Source: an uncultured Collinsella sp.
GTDB taxonomy: Bacteria > Actinomycetota > Coriobacteriia > Coriobacteriales > Coriobacteriaceae
Direction: 5' to 3'
Length of the DNA stretch: 5,538 nucleotides
NCBI GenBank assembly: GCA_900549345.1
Contig: UROC01000097.1
Span: 1 to 5,538 of the forward strand
Positions 1-5,538 of this stretch are shown piece by piece. The notes beneath the pieces are model-generated. The model had not been told where the DNA came from, did no database searches, and worked only from the letters and a program-made list of their open reading frames with translations. Numbering within the stretch: position 1 is the stretch's first letter; the number at the start of each line of letters is the position of its first letter. Both the position numbers and the translations under genes were made by a program.

Positions 1-384
1 GGCAAAATCGCCTAGGAAAAACTCGCTCGCGGTATGGCGCTCCATAAGGGGCATCAAAAAGCCGGAACGCATGACGGTGTCGATGCCAAGCGGCTTGGTC
101 GGATCGACCTCGCGAGCGATAGCGTCTGTCACGACTTCGGTGTCGGTGTGATAGGCGACGCGGGCATTGTCGTACTCCGGCAACTGATGCAGCGCGTTGA
201 CCAAGATCACGGGCTCGTCATCGCGCGCGAGCAGCACACCGCAAAAACGCTCGAACATATCGGCATAAAAGCCGGTCAGATAGTAAATCGACCACGGGTC
301 GTTTACGAGCAGCTGCGCACCGGGGTGCTGAGCCTCGAGCGCATCGAGCACGCGCGCCACGCGCTGGTCATCGACATGTGCCAT
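1..384 (-). CDS. M24-family Xaa-Pro peptidase, N-terminal part (runs off left edge)
   Basis: The minus strand reads open from an ATG at 384-382 to the window edge, giving 128 codons that begin MAHVDDQRVARVLDALE. The run LLVNDPWSIYYLTGFYAD followed by a GVLLARDDEPVILVN stretch is typical of the creatinase N-terminal domain that precedes the pita-bread metallopeptidase domain in Xaa-Pro dipeptidases and aminopeptidases. These are cytosolic enzymes that cleave the bond before proline. An AAGG ribosome site lies about 8 nt upstream of the ATG, which supports this start. The metal-binding catalytic domain lies outside the window, so activity cannot be judged, and PepQ-like and PepP-like members cannot be told apart. 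It is transcribed in the same direction as the oxidoreductase operon but is separated from it by 288 bases of repeats, so it probably has its own promoter. I could not identify a convincing one. Confidence 0.85.
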   Translation of the reverse strand, partial: MAHVDDQRVARVLDALEAQHPGAQLLVNDPWSIYYLTGFYADMFERFCGVLLARDDEPVILVNALHQLPEYDNARVAYHTDTEVVTDAIAREVDPTKPLGIDTVMRSGFLMPLMERHTASEFFLGDFA

Positions 385-425
385 GAAACATCCTTTCGCT
401 AGGCTGCCACCATGGTATCCCAAGC

Positions 426-479
426 CCGGCACATAGGGACGTTCCTTTTATGCCGGCACTTCGGGACACTCCTTTGCAT
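426..479 (+). repeat. Two-copy 27-nt degenerate direct repeat with a GGGAC core
   Basis: Copy 1 is 426-452 and copy 2 is 453-479. Both begin CCGGCAC, carry GGGAC at the same offset and then TCCTTT, and match at roughly 70-80% of positions. The same GGGAC...CTTT layout occurs on the opposite strand at 593-671. There is no coding potential. It lies upstream of the peptidase gene, within its likely leader or promoter region. It resembles short palindrome-like intergenic repeats (REP type), but that assignment is inference. Confidence 0.7.
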
Positions 480-497
480 CCCATGCGCGCCCTCATA

Positions 498-564
498 AGT
501 TGCGGTGAAATACGGACTGTTTAGCGGCCTGAAGCCATAAAACAGTCCGTATTTCACCGCAACT
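498..564. repeat. Perfect 25-bp inverted repeat with 17-nt loop
   Basis: The left arm at 498-522 starts AGTTGCGGTGAAATACGG. The right arm at 540-564 is its exact reverse complement. The loop is 523-539. Neither side is followed by a T-tract on its own strand (TATGAGGG on the minus strand, GCGGAGGA on the plus strand), so it is not a classic intrinsic terminator. It could still stop or protect the transcript of the oxidoreductase operon, which ends just to its right and is transcribed toward it. The length and perfection of the arms suggest a dispersed hairpin repeat or a small non-autonomous element. Confidence 0.9.
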
Positions 565-592
565 GCGGAGGAGGACCGGGTGGATGGCGGGG

Positions 593-671
593 TAGCTAAA
601 AGAGCTCCGTCCCTAATTAGCTAAAGAGCCCCGTCCCCAATTAGCTAAAGAGCCCCGTCCCCAATTAGCTA
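593..671 (-). repeat. Three-copy 24-bp tandem array, GGGGAC type, plus partial fourth
   Basis: Copies lie at 593-617 (25 nt, with one extra A and two substitutions), 618-641 and 642-665. The last two are identical, and a truncated TAGCTA follows at 666-671. On the minus strand each unit contains GGGGAC (GGGAC in the divergent copy) followed by GG, a short C/T step, CTTT and TAGCTA. The array begins 1 nt after the TAA of the DUF1667 gene, so it forms the immediate 3' untranslated region of that operon. It is in the opposite orientation to the related GGGAC repeats at 426-479. Confidence 0.9.
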
Positions 672-672
672 C

Positions 673-1071
673 TTAGGCTCGGTCGATGTCCATGCTGGCG
701 ATGAGGTCGATGTTGGTGTTGAGGAGGTTCTCCAGCACGACGTCGCCCATGCGGATGGGGGCGTTGACGACTAGGCCACGGATGAGGTTCATGGCTTGGG
801 CGTGGAGTGCCAGCGGGATGGCATCGGCGGTGCGCACGGGCAGCAGAGCCTCATCGCCGCCGGATACGGCAACGGTGGTGGTGAGCACGCGCATGGGACA
901 GGTGAGCTCCTGATGCGCGAATTTATCACCGCGCGGGCAGTTGTTGCCGGTTACGGAGCGCACTTCCACCACGGCGCCATTGGCGTCGCGCTCCACCTTT
1001 ACGGTCAGGAGGCATTCGGATGGGCAGGTCGTGCAGTTGAACTGCAGCGTTTCGATTGCGTTATCGCTCAT
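673..1071 (-). CDS. DUF1667 cysteine-rich protein, putative subunit of GlpA-type dehydrogenase
   Basis: This 132-residue soluble protein has the DUF1667 layout. An N-terminal CxxCPxxC is formed by C13, C16 and C20. It is followed by a GNNCPRG step with C45 and by TCPMRVLTTTV with C58. The remaining half contains PVRTADAIP and ends in SMDIDRA. The clustered cysteines suggest a metal or iron-sulfur site, but no activity is established for the family from what I can see. It is the last gene of the trio, with 3 nt between the upstream stop and its ATG. A GAGGAGG ribosome site inside the end of the upstream gene fixes this start. DUF1667 genes characteristically follow GlpA-like and FAD oxidoreductase genes, so the likely role is a small electron-transfer or assembly subunit of that complex. 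This role is inference. Confidence 0.9.
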   Translation of the reverse strand: MSDNAIETLQFNCTTCPSECLLTVKVERDANGAVVEVRSVTGNNCPRGDKFAHQELTCPMRVLTTTVAVSGGDEALLPVRTADAIPLALHAQAMNLIRGLVVNAPIRMGDVVLENLLNTNIDLIASMDIDRA

Positions 1072-1074
1072 AGT

Positions 1075-2421
1075 CTATGCCTCCTCGACGGGATCGACGG
1101 ACAGGACAATTTCGCTAGCACCCAGGTCGAGCGCTTGTTTGATGACCTTTGCCGGCAGCGGGAAGCTTTCCATGACGCTCGGTTTAAACGCGCGTCCCTT
1201 GCCCGCAAACAGTTCCTCGTCGCCTGCCAGAATGCGCACGCGGGCGGCGTCGACGGGCCGGCGCACGCGGAAGTTCAGCTTGGTGAGTGCCACAGTCGTA
1301 ATGCGTCCCGGCAGCGCGTAGCCCGCGATGCCGGCAGGGGAGACCGAGAGCTCGCAGTCCGGAACGGCGCCCGCGCCGGTCCCCAGCGTGTACGCGGCCG
1401 CAGCTGCGCCAGCGCGCTCGGACTCAGTCGTCACGTTGTCGGCCAGGTCGTGCACGTGCAGAACGTTGCCGCAAGCAAAGATGCCTGGTATGCCCGTCTG
1501 CAGGCTCTGGTCCACCACGGCGCCGCGCGTGCGCGGGTCAAGCTCCACGCCCGCGGCAACTGAAAGCTCGTTCTCGGGAATCAAGCCCACCGAAAGCAGC
1601 AGCGTGTCACACGGAACAATGCGCTCGGTCCCCGGAATGGGCGCCAGGCGTTCGTCGACCTGACTCACCTCGACGGCTTCCACGCGGTCGTGCCCGATCA
1701 CGCGCGTGACCGTGGTAGACAGATGCAGCGGAATGCCAAAGTCGTCCAGACAATTTTTCACATTGCGGCGCAGGCCGTTGGCGTACGGCATGAGCTCGTA
1801 CACGCCCTCGACCGAAATCCCCTCGAGCGTGCAGCGGCGCGCCATGATCAGCCCGATGTCACCCGAGCCCAAAATGACGGCGCGCGAGCCGGGCTTGAGG
1901 TTCTCGATATTGATGTATCGCTGCGCCAAGCCGGCCGTAAACACGCCGGCGGGTCGGCTGCCGGGAATTTTGATCTCGCTGCGGGTGCGCTCGCGGCACC
2001 CCATGGCAAGGACAACCGCCCGTTCGGTGAGCTGCAGCATGCCGGTGGGGCTCATGAGCGTGACGGTGTGGACCGCGGTGTCTTCCGCAGGCTCGCCTGA
2101 ATCAATCCCAATCACCATGCTGTTCAGGAACAGCGCAGTGTCGGTTGCGTGCACCTGGTCGATAAAGCGCTGCGCGTACTCGGGACCGGTGAGCTCCTGT
2201 TTAAAGTGCGACAGGCCAAAGCCGGGGTGGATGCACTGGCGCAGGATGCCGCCCAGATGCTGCTCGCGCTCCACGATGGCCACGCGTGCGCCTGCCTTAT
2301 GCGCGGCCAGCGCGGCCGCCATGCCGGCAGGTCCGCCGCCGATAACGACCACGTCGAAGGCTTGCGTTTGTACGGCTTCCACGACGCCGCAATCAATCGC
2401 GCTCGATTTGAATTCCGCCAT
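1075..2421 (-). CDS. FAD/NAD(P)-dependent oxidoreductase, partner of GlpA-like dehydrogenase
   Basis: The 448-residue product has two Rossmann folds. The FAD-binding GGGPAG is at residues 28-33 with E51 at the end of the second strand. The NAD(P)-type GSGDIG is at 185-190. The run GGILRQCIHPGFG at 57-69, with C63, and the segment AMGCRERTR near 139-147 are typical of the oxidoreductases encoded beside GlpA-like and DUF1667 genes. The FAD-binding second motif is seen as GIFACGNVLHVHDLADNV at about 313-330. About 100 C-terminal residues follow, with no membrane segment. The ATG lies 1 nt beyond the stop of the upstream gene (TAGGATG), preceded by AGGGAG 9 nt away, so translation is probably coupled. 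The role is probably to pass electrons from the dehydrogenase to a nicotinamide or other carrier. The exact acceptor cannot be read from sequence. It is commonly annotated as a pyridine nucleotide-disulfide oxidoreductase, but no redox-active CxxC pair is visible at the usual place. Confidence 0.93.
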   Translation of the reverse strand: MAEFKSSAIDCGVVEAVQTQAFDVVVIGGGPAGMAAALAAHKAGARVAIVEREQHLGGILRQCIHPGFGLSHFKQELTGPEYAQRFIDQVHATDTALFLNSMVIGIDSGEPAEDTAVHTVTLMSPTGMLQLTERAVVLAMGCRERTRSEIKIPGSRPAGVFTAGLAQRYINIENLKPGSRAVILGSGDIGLIMARRCTLEGISVEGVYELMPYANGLRRNVKNCLDDFGIPLHLSTTVTRVIGHDRVEAVEVSQVDERLAPIPGTERIVPCDTLLLSVGLIPENELSVAAGVELDPRTRGAVVDQSLQTGIPGIFACGNVLHVHDLADNVTTESERAGAAAAAYTLGTGAGAVPDCELSVSPAGIAGYALPGRITTVALTKLNFRVRRPVDAARVRILAGDEELFAGKGRAFKPSVMESFPLPAKVIKQALDLGASEIVLSVDPVEEA

Positions 2422-2422
2422 C

Positions 2423-3877
2423 CTAGCGCACTCCCTTCAAAGGTCCCTCGACCAGCCAAGATCCGGTATCCTCCAACAGCACCTCGCTGGGGTCGCAGCC
2501 CAGCTCTCGGGCAAGAATCGCCACCACACGGCTCTGGCAAAAGCCGCTTTGGCACCGACCCATGCCGGCACGACAGCGGCGCTTGACACCTTCGACCGAA
2601 ATTGCACCCGGGCGGCGCCGAATCGCGGCCACAATCTCGGCCTCGGGCACAGTCTCGCAGCGGCAGACAATCTGCCCCCACGCGGGATCGGACTCAATGA
2701 GTTCTTCCTTGCGCGTAAGCGGCGCGCGGTCAAAGTCGTCCGGCGCGCGGCGAATTGGGTTCCAGTCAGCCCGCTCGTGCAGTTTCACGCCCGCCTCACG
2801 CATCACAAGCTCCATGTGCTCGGCAATGGCCGGCGCGCTTGCCACACCCGGCGACTGAATGCCCGCCGCCTGGAAAAGCCCCGGCACCACGGCCGACTGT
2901 CCAATAAAGAAGTCGTTCGTTCCCTGAATGACCGGACGCCCGCCGGCAAACGCGCGCACCACGCGGCGCGTATCCAGATCGGGCACCAGCTTGCGCGCGC
3001 CGCTCAGCAGCGCGTTCACATCGCTCGCATAGGTCTGCGTGTCGCCCGGCTCGCGCACGGCGGCCGTCGCGGTGATCACGGTGTTGCCGTGCACGGTGCC
3101 CGTCACGATAACGCCCTTCGACACCGGCGTCGGCACGGGGTAGAGCGGCATGAGCGTGCGCGGCTCCTTGTCCAGCACCACGATGTTGCCCTGACGCCAG
3201 ACCATCTGGAACTCCTCGGCGCCCGCCATATGCGAGATGTCGGCGGCGCCGTTGCCCGCGGCGTTGATCAGGTAACGGCAGCGCACGTTGCCAGCGGGCG
3301 TCGCCAGCGTAAAGCGCGCGTCGTCGCCCGAGCCCGCAACTTCAATCGCCTCCACGGGTGCGGAGCGCATAAACGTCACCCCGTTGGCCACGGCGTTCTC
3401 CAGCGCGGCGATGGCAACCTCAAACGGGTCGACAAACCCAGTCGAGGGGCACCACAACGCGCACGTTGCAGAGGCACTGGCGCGCGGCTCAAGTTCGTGG
3501 ATGCGGTCGGGGCCGATAATCGACAGCTCGGGCACGCCGTTCGCCAGGCCGTTGCTGCGCAGCTTCTCCAGCTGTGCGCGGTCTTCGTCGTTAAAGCCCA
3601 ACACCATCGACCCGGTGCGGCGGAACAGAAAGCCCAGCTCCTGCGCCCACGTACCGTACAACTCGCAGCCACGGGCGTTGACCTGCGCCTTTACGGTGCC
3701 CGGCACCGGATCGTAGCCAGCGTGTACCAGGCCGCCGTTGGCCTTCGACGCGCCCAGCGCAATATCGTTAGCCGCCTCGACCACGCAAATGGACAGGTCA
3801 TAGCGCGCGAGCTGCCGCGCGATGGCGCATCCGGTGATGCCCGCGCCGACAATCGCGATATCAAACGTTTCTGTCAC
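2423..3877 (-). CDS. GlpA-like FAD-dependent dehydrogenase with C-terminal BFD [2Fe-2S] domain
   Basis: The 484-residue protein starts with a DAO-type FAD fold. GAGITG is at residues 11-16, the ribose-binding E34 follows, and SKANGGLVHAGYDP spans 44-57. The middle contains GTVHGN and the FAD-contacting AAGIQSPGVASAPAI. The C-terminal 80 residues form a BFD-like iron-sulfur domain, with CRCE (C405, C407), GVKRRCRAGMGRC (C442) and SGFC (C447). This architecture is that of the catalytic subunit of anaerobic glycerol-3-phosphate dehydrogenase and of related 2-hydroxy-acid oxidases. The substrate is therefore probably glycerol-3-phosphate, but L-2-hydroxyglutarate-type substrates cannot be excluded. 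The start is a GTG at 3877-3875 with GGGAGG 4 nt upstream. No alternative start fits the FAD motif better. It is the first gene of the trio, and a 15-bp dyad lies just upstream. C435, inside the usually RTRAGMG-like stretch, is an extra cysteine. Confidence 0.93.
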   Translation of the reverse strand: MTETFDIAIVGAGITGCAIARQLARYDLSICVVEAANDIALGASKANGGLVHAGYDPVPGTVKAQVNARGCELYGTWAQELGFLFRRTGSMVLGFNDEDRAQLEKLRSNGLANGVPELSIIGPDRIHELEPRASASATCALWCPSTGFVDPFEVAIAALENAVANGVTFMRSAPVEAIEVAGSGDDARFTLATPAGNVRCRYLINAAGNGAADISHMAGAEEFQMVWRQGNIVVLDKEPRTLMPLYPVPTPVSKGVIVTGTVHGNTVITATAAVREPGDTQTYASDVNALLSGARKLVPDLDTRRVVRAFAGGRPVIQGTNDFFIGQSAVVPGLFQAAGIQSPGVASAPAIAEHMELVMREAGVKLHERADWNPIRRAPDDFDRAPLTRKEELIESDPAWGQIVCRCETVPEAEIVAAIRRRPGAISVEGVKRRCRAGMGRCQSGFCQSRVVAILARELGCDPSEVLLEDTGSWLVEGPLKGVR

Positions 3878-3894
3878 AGTGCCTCCCAGACGAG

Positions 3895-3909
3895 TTGACA
3901 GGCTGTCAA
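3895..3909. promoter_or_regulatory. 15-bp dyad TTGACA-GGC-TGTCAA, possible operator
   Basis: The two 6-bp arms are perfect reverse complements around a 3-bp spacer. The dyad sits 7 bases upstream of the GGGAGG ribosome site of the GlpA-like gene, where a repressor or regulator would overlap the transcription start or the early leader. On the minus strand a weak -10-like TAGGAT lies just upstream of it, without a recognisable -35. No regulator gene is in the window, so the assignment rests on symmetry and position only. The TTGACA half could also be read as a -35 box, but no -10 follows at a usable distance on either strand. Confidence 0.45.
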
Positions 3910-3981
3910 TAAGACTATCCTACGGTCTACACACCCCCAGCGCGGCGGCAATGCGGCGAACAGCCCCGCAACACCCGCCAA

Positions 3982-4027
3982 CGGCAGACGAGGGGAGACC
4001 CAGCAACGTCGACAAGCTCGTCTGCCG
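3982..4027. other. 11-bp perfect stem-loop in divergent region
   Basis: CGGCAGACGAG at 3982-3992 is the exact reverse complement of CTCGTCTGCCG at 4017-4027, with a 24-nt loop between. No T-tract follows on either strand, so it does not look like a terminator. It lies upstream of both divergent genes and could be part of either leader, or simply another intergenic hairpin repeat. Confidence 0.6.
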
Positions 4028-4045
4028 ACAGCTACGGCAAACGTT

Positions 4046-4185
4046 CGTCTCGATCTGTAACAGTTAACTGATGATTTGGGTTCTAGATGTTACAGATTGA
4101 GACGTTAGTCTGGCGCCCCTTCCGTTCGTCTCAATCTGTAACATCTAGGCCCGGATTCCGCTCCCACCTGTTACAGATTGAGATG
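4046..4185. repeat. Four 17-bp boxes in alternating orientation (A-D)
   Basis: Box A is at 4046-4062 (+, CGTCTCGATCTGTAACA), box B at 4088-4104 (-), box C at 4127-4143 (+, CGTCTCAATCTGTAACA) and box D at 4169-4185 (-). B and C are exact reverse complements over 22 bp (4083-4104 and 4127-4148). A and D each differ from the consensus by one base. Gaps between boxes are 25, 22 and 25 nt, and centre-to-centre distances are 42, 39 and 42 nt. Box sequence is conserved while the gaps are not. The array ends about 100 bp before the start of the zinc-ribbon gene. It may be a cluster of REP-like hairpins, a regulator-binding array, or an RNA leader with alternative pairings. Sequence alone does not decide. 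Confidence 0.92.
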
Positions 4186-4283
4186 TTTGTGTCCGCGCCA
4201 GCCCCGCCCCTAGCCGTGGTCCCATATAAACAAACCCCGTGGTAAACTTGTCCGGACTGTTAATATTCCGAAAGGTACCCGTA

Positions 4284-4715
4284 ATGTCCAAGTACATCTC
4301 CGAGCTCATGTCGCCGCAGCTTATGGGCGTCGTCTATGCCTTCGTTGGCTTTATCATCGCCCTGTATGTGCTGTCGGTCGTCTATGTGTTCATCGACGCT
4401 CGCCGCCGCGGCGCCAGCGCCTACGTGGCATGGGGCATCATCGCCCTCATCCCGTTTGTAGGCCTCATCGCCTACCTGGTCCTGCGCCCGCACTCCTACG
4501 CGTCCGACCGCGAGGAGCAGGAGCTGGACATGGCCCTGCGCGAGCGCCAGCTTGCCCAGTACGGCACCTGCCCGCAGTGCGGTGCGCCCATCGAGAAGGA
4601 CTTCGTCGTCTGCCCGGTGTGCGACACCCAGGTTCGCAACGTCTGCCCCAGCTGCCATCGCCCGCTCGACGCGCACTGGAAGGTCTGCCCCTACTGCCGA
4701 ACTCGCATTCAGTAA
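4284..4715 (+). CDS. Two-TM membrane protein with C-terminal double zinc ribbon
   Basis: The product is 143 residues. Residues about 14-37 form a hydrophobic helix, followed by the basic turn DARRRG (38-43). A second helix at about 46-67 contains WGIIALIPFVGLIAYLVLRP, which resembles the PLDc_N-type two-helix module. A charged linker (74-92) leads to two zinc ribbons. The first has C96, C99, C110 and C113, and the second C121, C124, C135 and C138, all as CPxC pairs. Such proteins are usually uncharacterised. The likely picture is an inner-membrane protein with a cytoplasmic zinc domain that binds protein or nucleic acid. ATG 4284 is chosen because GAAAGG lies 8 nt upstream. An in-frame GTG at 4239 would add 15 residues without a good ribosome site. 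It stands alone on the plus strand, downstream of the box array and followed by a hairpin, and is probably monocistronic. Confidence 0.9.
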   Translation: MSKYISELMSPQLMGVVYAFVGFIIALYVLSVVYVFIDARRRGASAYVAWGIIALIPFVGLIAYLVLRPHSYASDREEQELDMALRERQLAQYGTCPQCGAPIEKDFVVCPVCDTQVRNVCPSCHRPLDAHWKVCPYCRTRIQ

Positions 4716-4737
4716 CGCATCCATCGCCGGGCCGGCC

Positions 4738-4791
4738 GCAAGCCACGGGCACCGCGCGCCCCGCGCAAGCCACGGCCGCCACGCGCCCCGC
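4738..4791 (+). repeat. Two-copy 27-bp GC-rich tandem repeat
   Basis: Copies at 4738-4764 and 4765-4791 both begin GCAAGCCACGG and end CGCGCCCCGC, with only a few differences between. The repeat lies in the 3' untranslated region of the zinc-ribbon gene, before its hairpin. It is probably a slippage-prone low-complexity tract. No function is evident. Confidence 0.75.
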
Positions 4792-4825
4792 GCCGCCCCC
4801 ACACGATGAAGCATGCGTAGAAAAT

Positions 4826-4856
4826 CGCCCGCCGTGCCATTAAGGTGCGGCGGGCG
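4826..4856 (+). terminator. GC-rich hairpin, probable terminator of zinc-ribbon gene
   Basis: CGCCCGCCG (4826-4834) pairs with CGGCGGGCG (4848-4856). On the plus strand the stem can extend inward by two G-U and two C-G pairs to an ATTAA loop. The following CTTGTAT is only weakly T-rich, while the minus strand has ATTTTC after the stem. It could therefore terminate from either side, though only the plus-strand gene needs it. It lies 110 nt after the stop codon and just before the thrS promoter, consistent with insulating the two. Confidence 0.65.
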
Positions 4857-4857
4857 C

Positions 4858-4885
4858 TTGTATACCAAGGCAACCTGCCTATAAT
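4858..4885 (+). promoter_or_regulatory. thrS promoter, sigma70-type
   Basis: A perfect TATAAT at 4880-4885 has TTGTAT at 4858-4863 as the best -35, with a 16-nt spacer. The -35 matches TTGACA only in its TTG part. The expected start is near 4892, giving a leader of about 60 nt before the thrS ATG. The -35 overlaps the tail of the preceding terminator hairpin, a compact arrangement. Confidence 0.65.
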
Positions 4886-4928
4886 GATGCAAGTTAAAAC
4901 GCCGAGCGCATCGCACGCACTTGCATCA
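4885..4928 (+). promoter_or_regulatory. 10-bp inverted repeat in thrS leader
   Basis: TGATGCAAGT (4885-4894) is the exact reverse complement of ACTTGCATCA (4919-4928), with a 24-nt loop. The dyad starts at the last base of the -10 box and ends 10 nt before the AGGAG ribosome site. It could be a DNA operator. If transcription starts a few bases upstream of 4892, it could instead be an RNA hairpin near the ribosome site. In E. coli, thrS is autoregulated by ThrRS binding its own leader, but no tRNA-like anticodon arm is clear here, so this link is speculative. Confidence 0.5.
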
Positions 4929-4954
4929 GGCATCCGAGAGGAGAAAACATACCC

Positions 4955-5538
<584 letters not shown>

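Larger units (their letters stand above)
3910..4283. other. Divergent intergenic region, no gene
   Basis: This stretch separates the leftward oxidoreductase operon from the rightward zinc-ribbon gene. It holds an 11-bp stem-loop (3982-4027) and the four-box alternating array (4046-4185). It also holds a perfect 10-bp palindrome CAGTTAACTG (4061-4070), which overlaps the end of the first box, and an 8-bp palindrome GTCCGGAC (4250-4257). A -10-like TATAAA is at 4225-4230 but lacks a matching -35. I see no credible coding frame and no tRNA or known riboswitch signature. Confidence 0.7.

Noticed and set aside
34..402. Plus-strand open frame of 122 codons over the left end
   Set aside because: The minus strand there encodes a recognisable creatinase-type N-terminal domain with a good ribosome site. 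The plus frame has no family features.
1706..3898. A very long plus-strand open frame (about 730 codons) antisense to the oxidoreductase genes
   Set aside because: It lies opposite two minus-strand genes with clear FAD, Rossmann and BFD motifs. Its own translation is rich in R, H and A with no domain, as expected for an antisense frame in GC-rich DNA.
4046..4185. CRISPR-like array from repeated 17-bp units with 22-25 nt gaps
   Set aside because: The units alternate in orientation, are too short, number only four, and have no cas genes nearby. Direct repeats are required for CRISPR.
4225..4266. TATAAA (4225-4230) and TAATAT (4261-4266) as -10 boxes for the zinc-ribbon gene
   Set aside because: Neither has a recognisable -35 at 16-18 nt, and TAATAT would put the start almost on the ribosome site. 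They were left as unproven candidates rather than annotated.
4239..4283. GTG 4239 as the start of the zinc-ribbon protein
   Set aside because: It would place the well-positioned GAAAGG ribosome site inside the coding region and add 15 residues not needed for the first helix. ATG 4284 fits better.

Overview
The window looks like a chromosomal segment of a GC-rich gut-type Actinomycetota, most likely a Coriobacteriia member close to Collinsella. This is an inference from the high third-position GC, the short threonyl-tRNA synthetase without a TGS domain, the GlpA-like/FAD oxidoreductase/DUF1667 gene trio, and the GGGAC-type intergenic repeats. No search was run, so the genus is a guess.

Layout. 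Positions 1-384 (minus strand) hold the N-terminal part of an M24-family Xaa-Pro-type peptidase that runs off the left edge. Positions 385-672 are a gene-free stretch packed with repeats: a two-copy GGGAC direct repeat, a perfect 25-bp inverted repeat, and a three-copy GGGGAC array in the opposite orientation that abuts a stop codon. Positions 673-3877 (minus strand) are a tight three-gene operon, read right to left. It encodes a GlpA-like FAD dehydrogenase with a C-terminal BFD-type [2Fe-2S] domain, a two-Rossmann FAD/NAD(P) oxidoreductase, and a small cysteine-rich DUF1667 protein. The gaps between the genes are only 1 and 3 nt. Positions 3878-4283 are a divergent intergenic region. It carries a 15-bp TTGACA/TGTCAA dyad next to the operon's start, an 11-bp stem-loop, and a regular array of four 17-bp boxes in alternating orientation.

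On the plus strand, 4284-4715 encodes a small membrane protein: two transmembrane segments followed by a double zinc ribbon. A GC-rich hairpin, probably its terminator, follows. Then come a promoter with a perfect TATAAT and a 10-bp inverted repeat in the leader, and thrS (4955 to the right edge, partial).

How the genes work together. The trio probably forms one soluble electron-transfer dehydrogenase complex analogous to GlpABC, oxidising glycerol-3-phosphate or a similar 2-hydroxy substrate. DUF1667 occupies the place of the missing membrane subunit GlpC. No glycerol kinase or facilitator is visible here, so the substrate is not fixed. The peptidase, the zinc-ribbon protein and thrS look like independent units.

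Most worth a second look: the four-box array upstream of the zinc-ribbon gene, whose spacing and G-U-compatible differences hint at alternative RNA or DNA structures; the repeat cluster at 426-671; and the apparent loss of the second histidine of the ThrRS editing-site HxxxH motif, which reads like a four-residue deletion.
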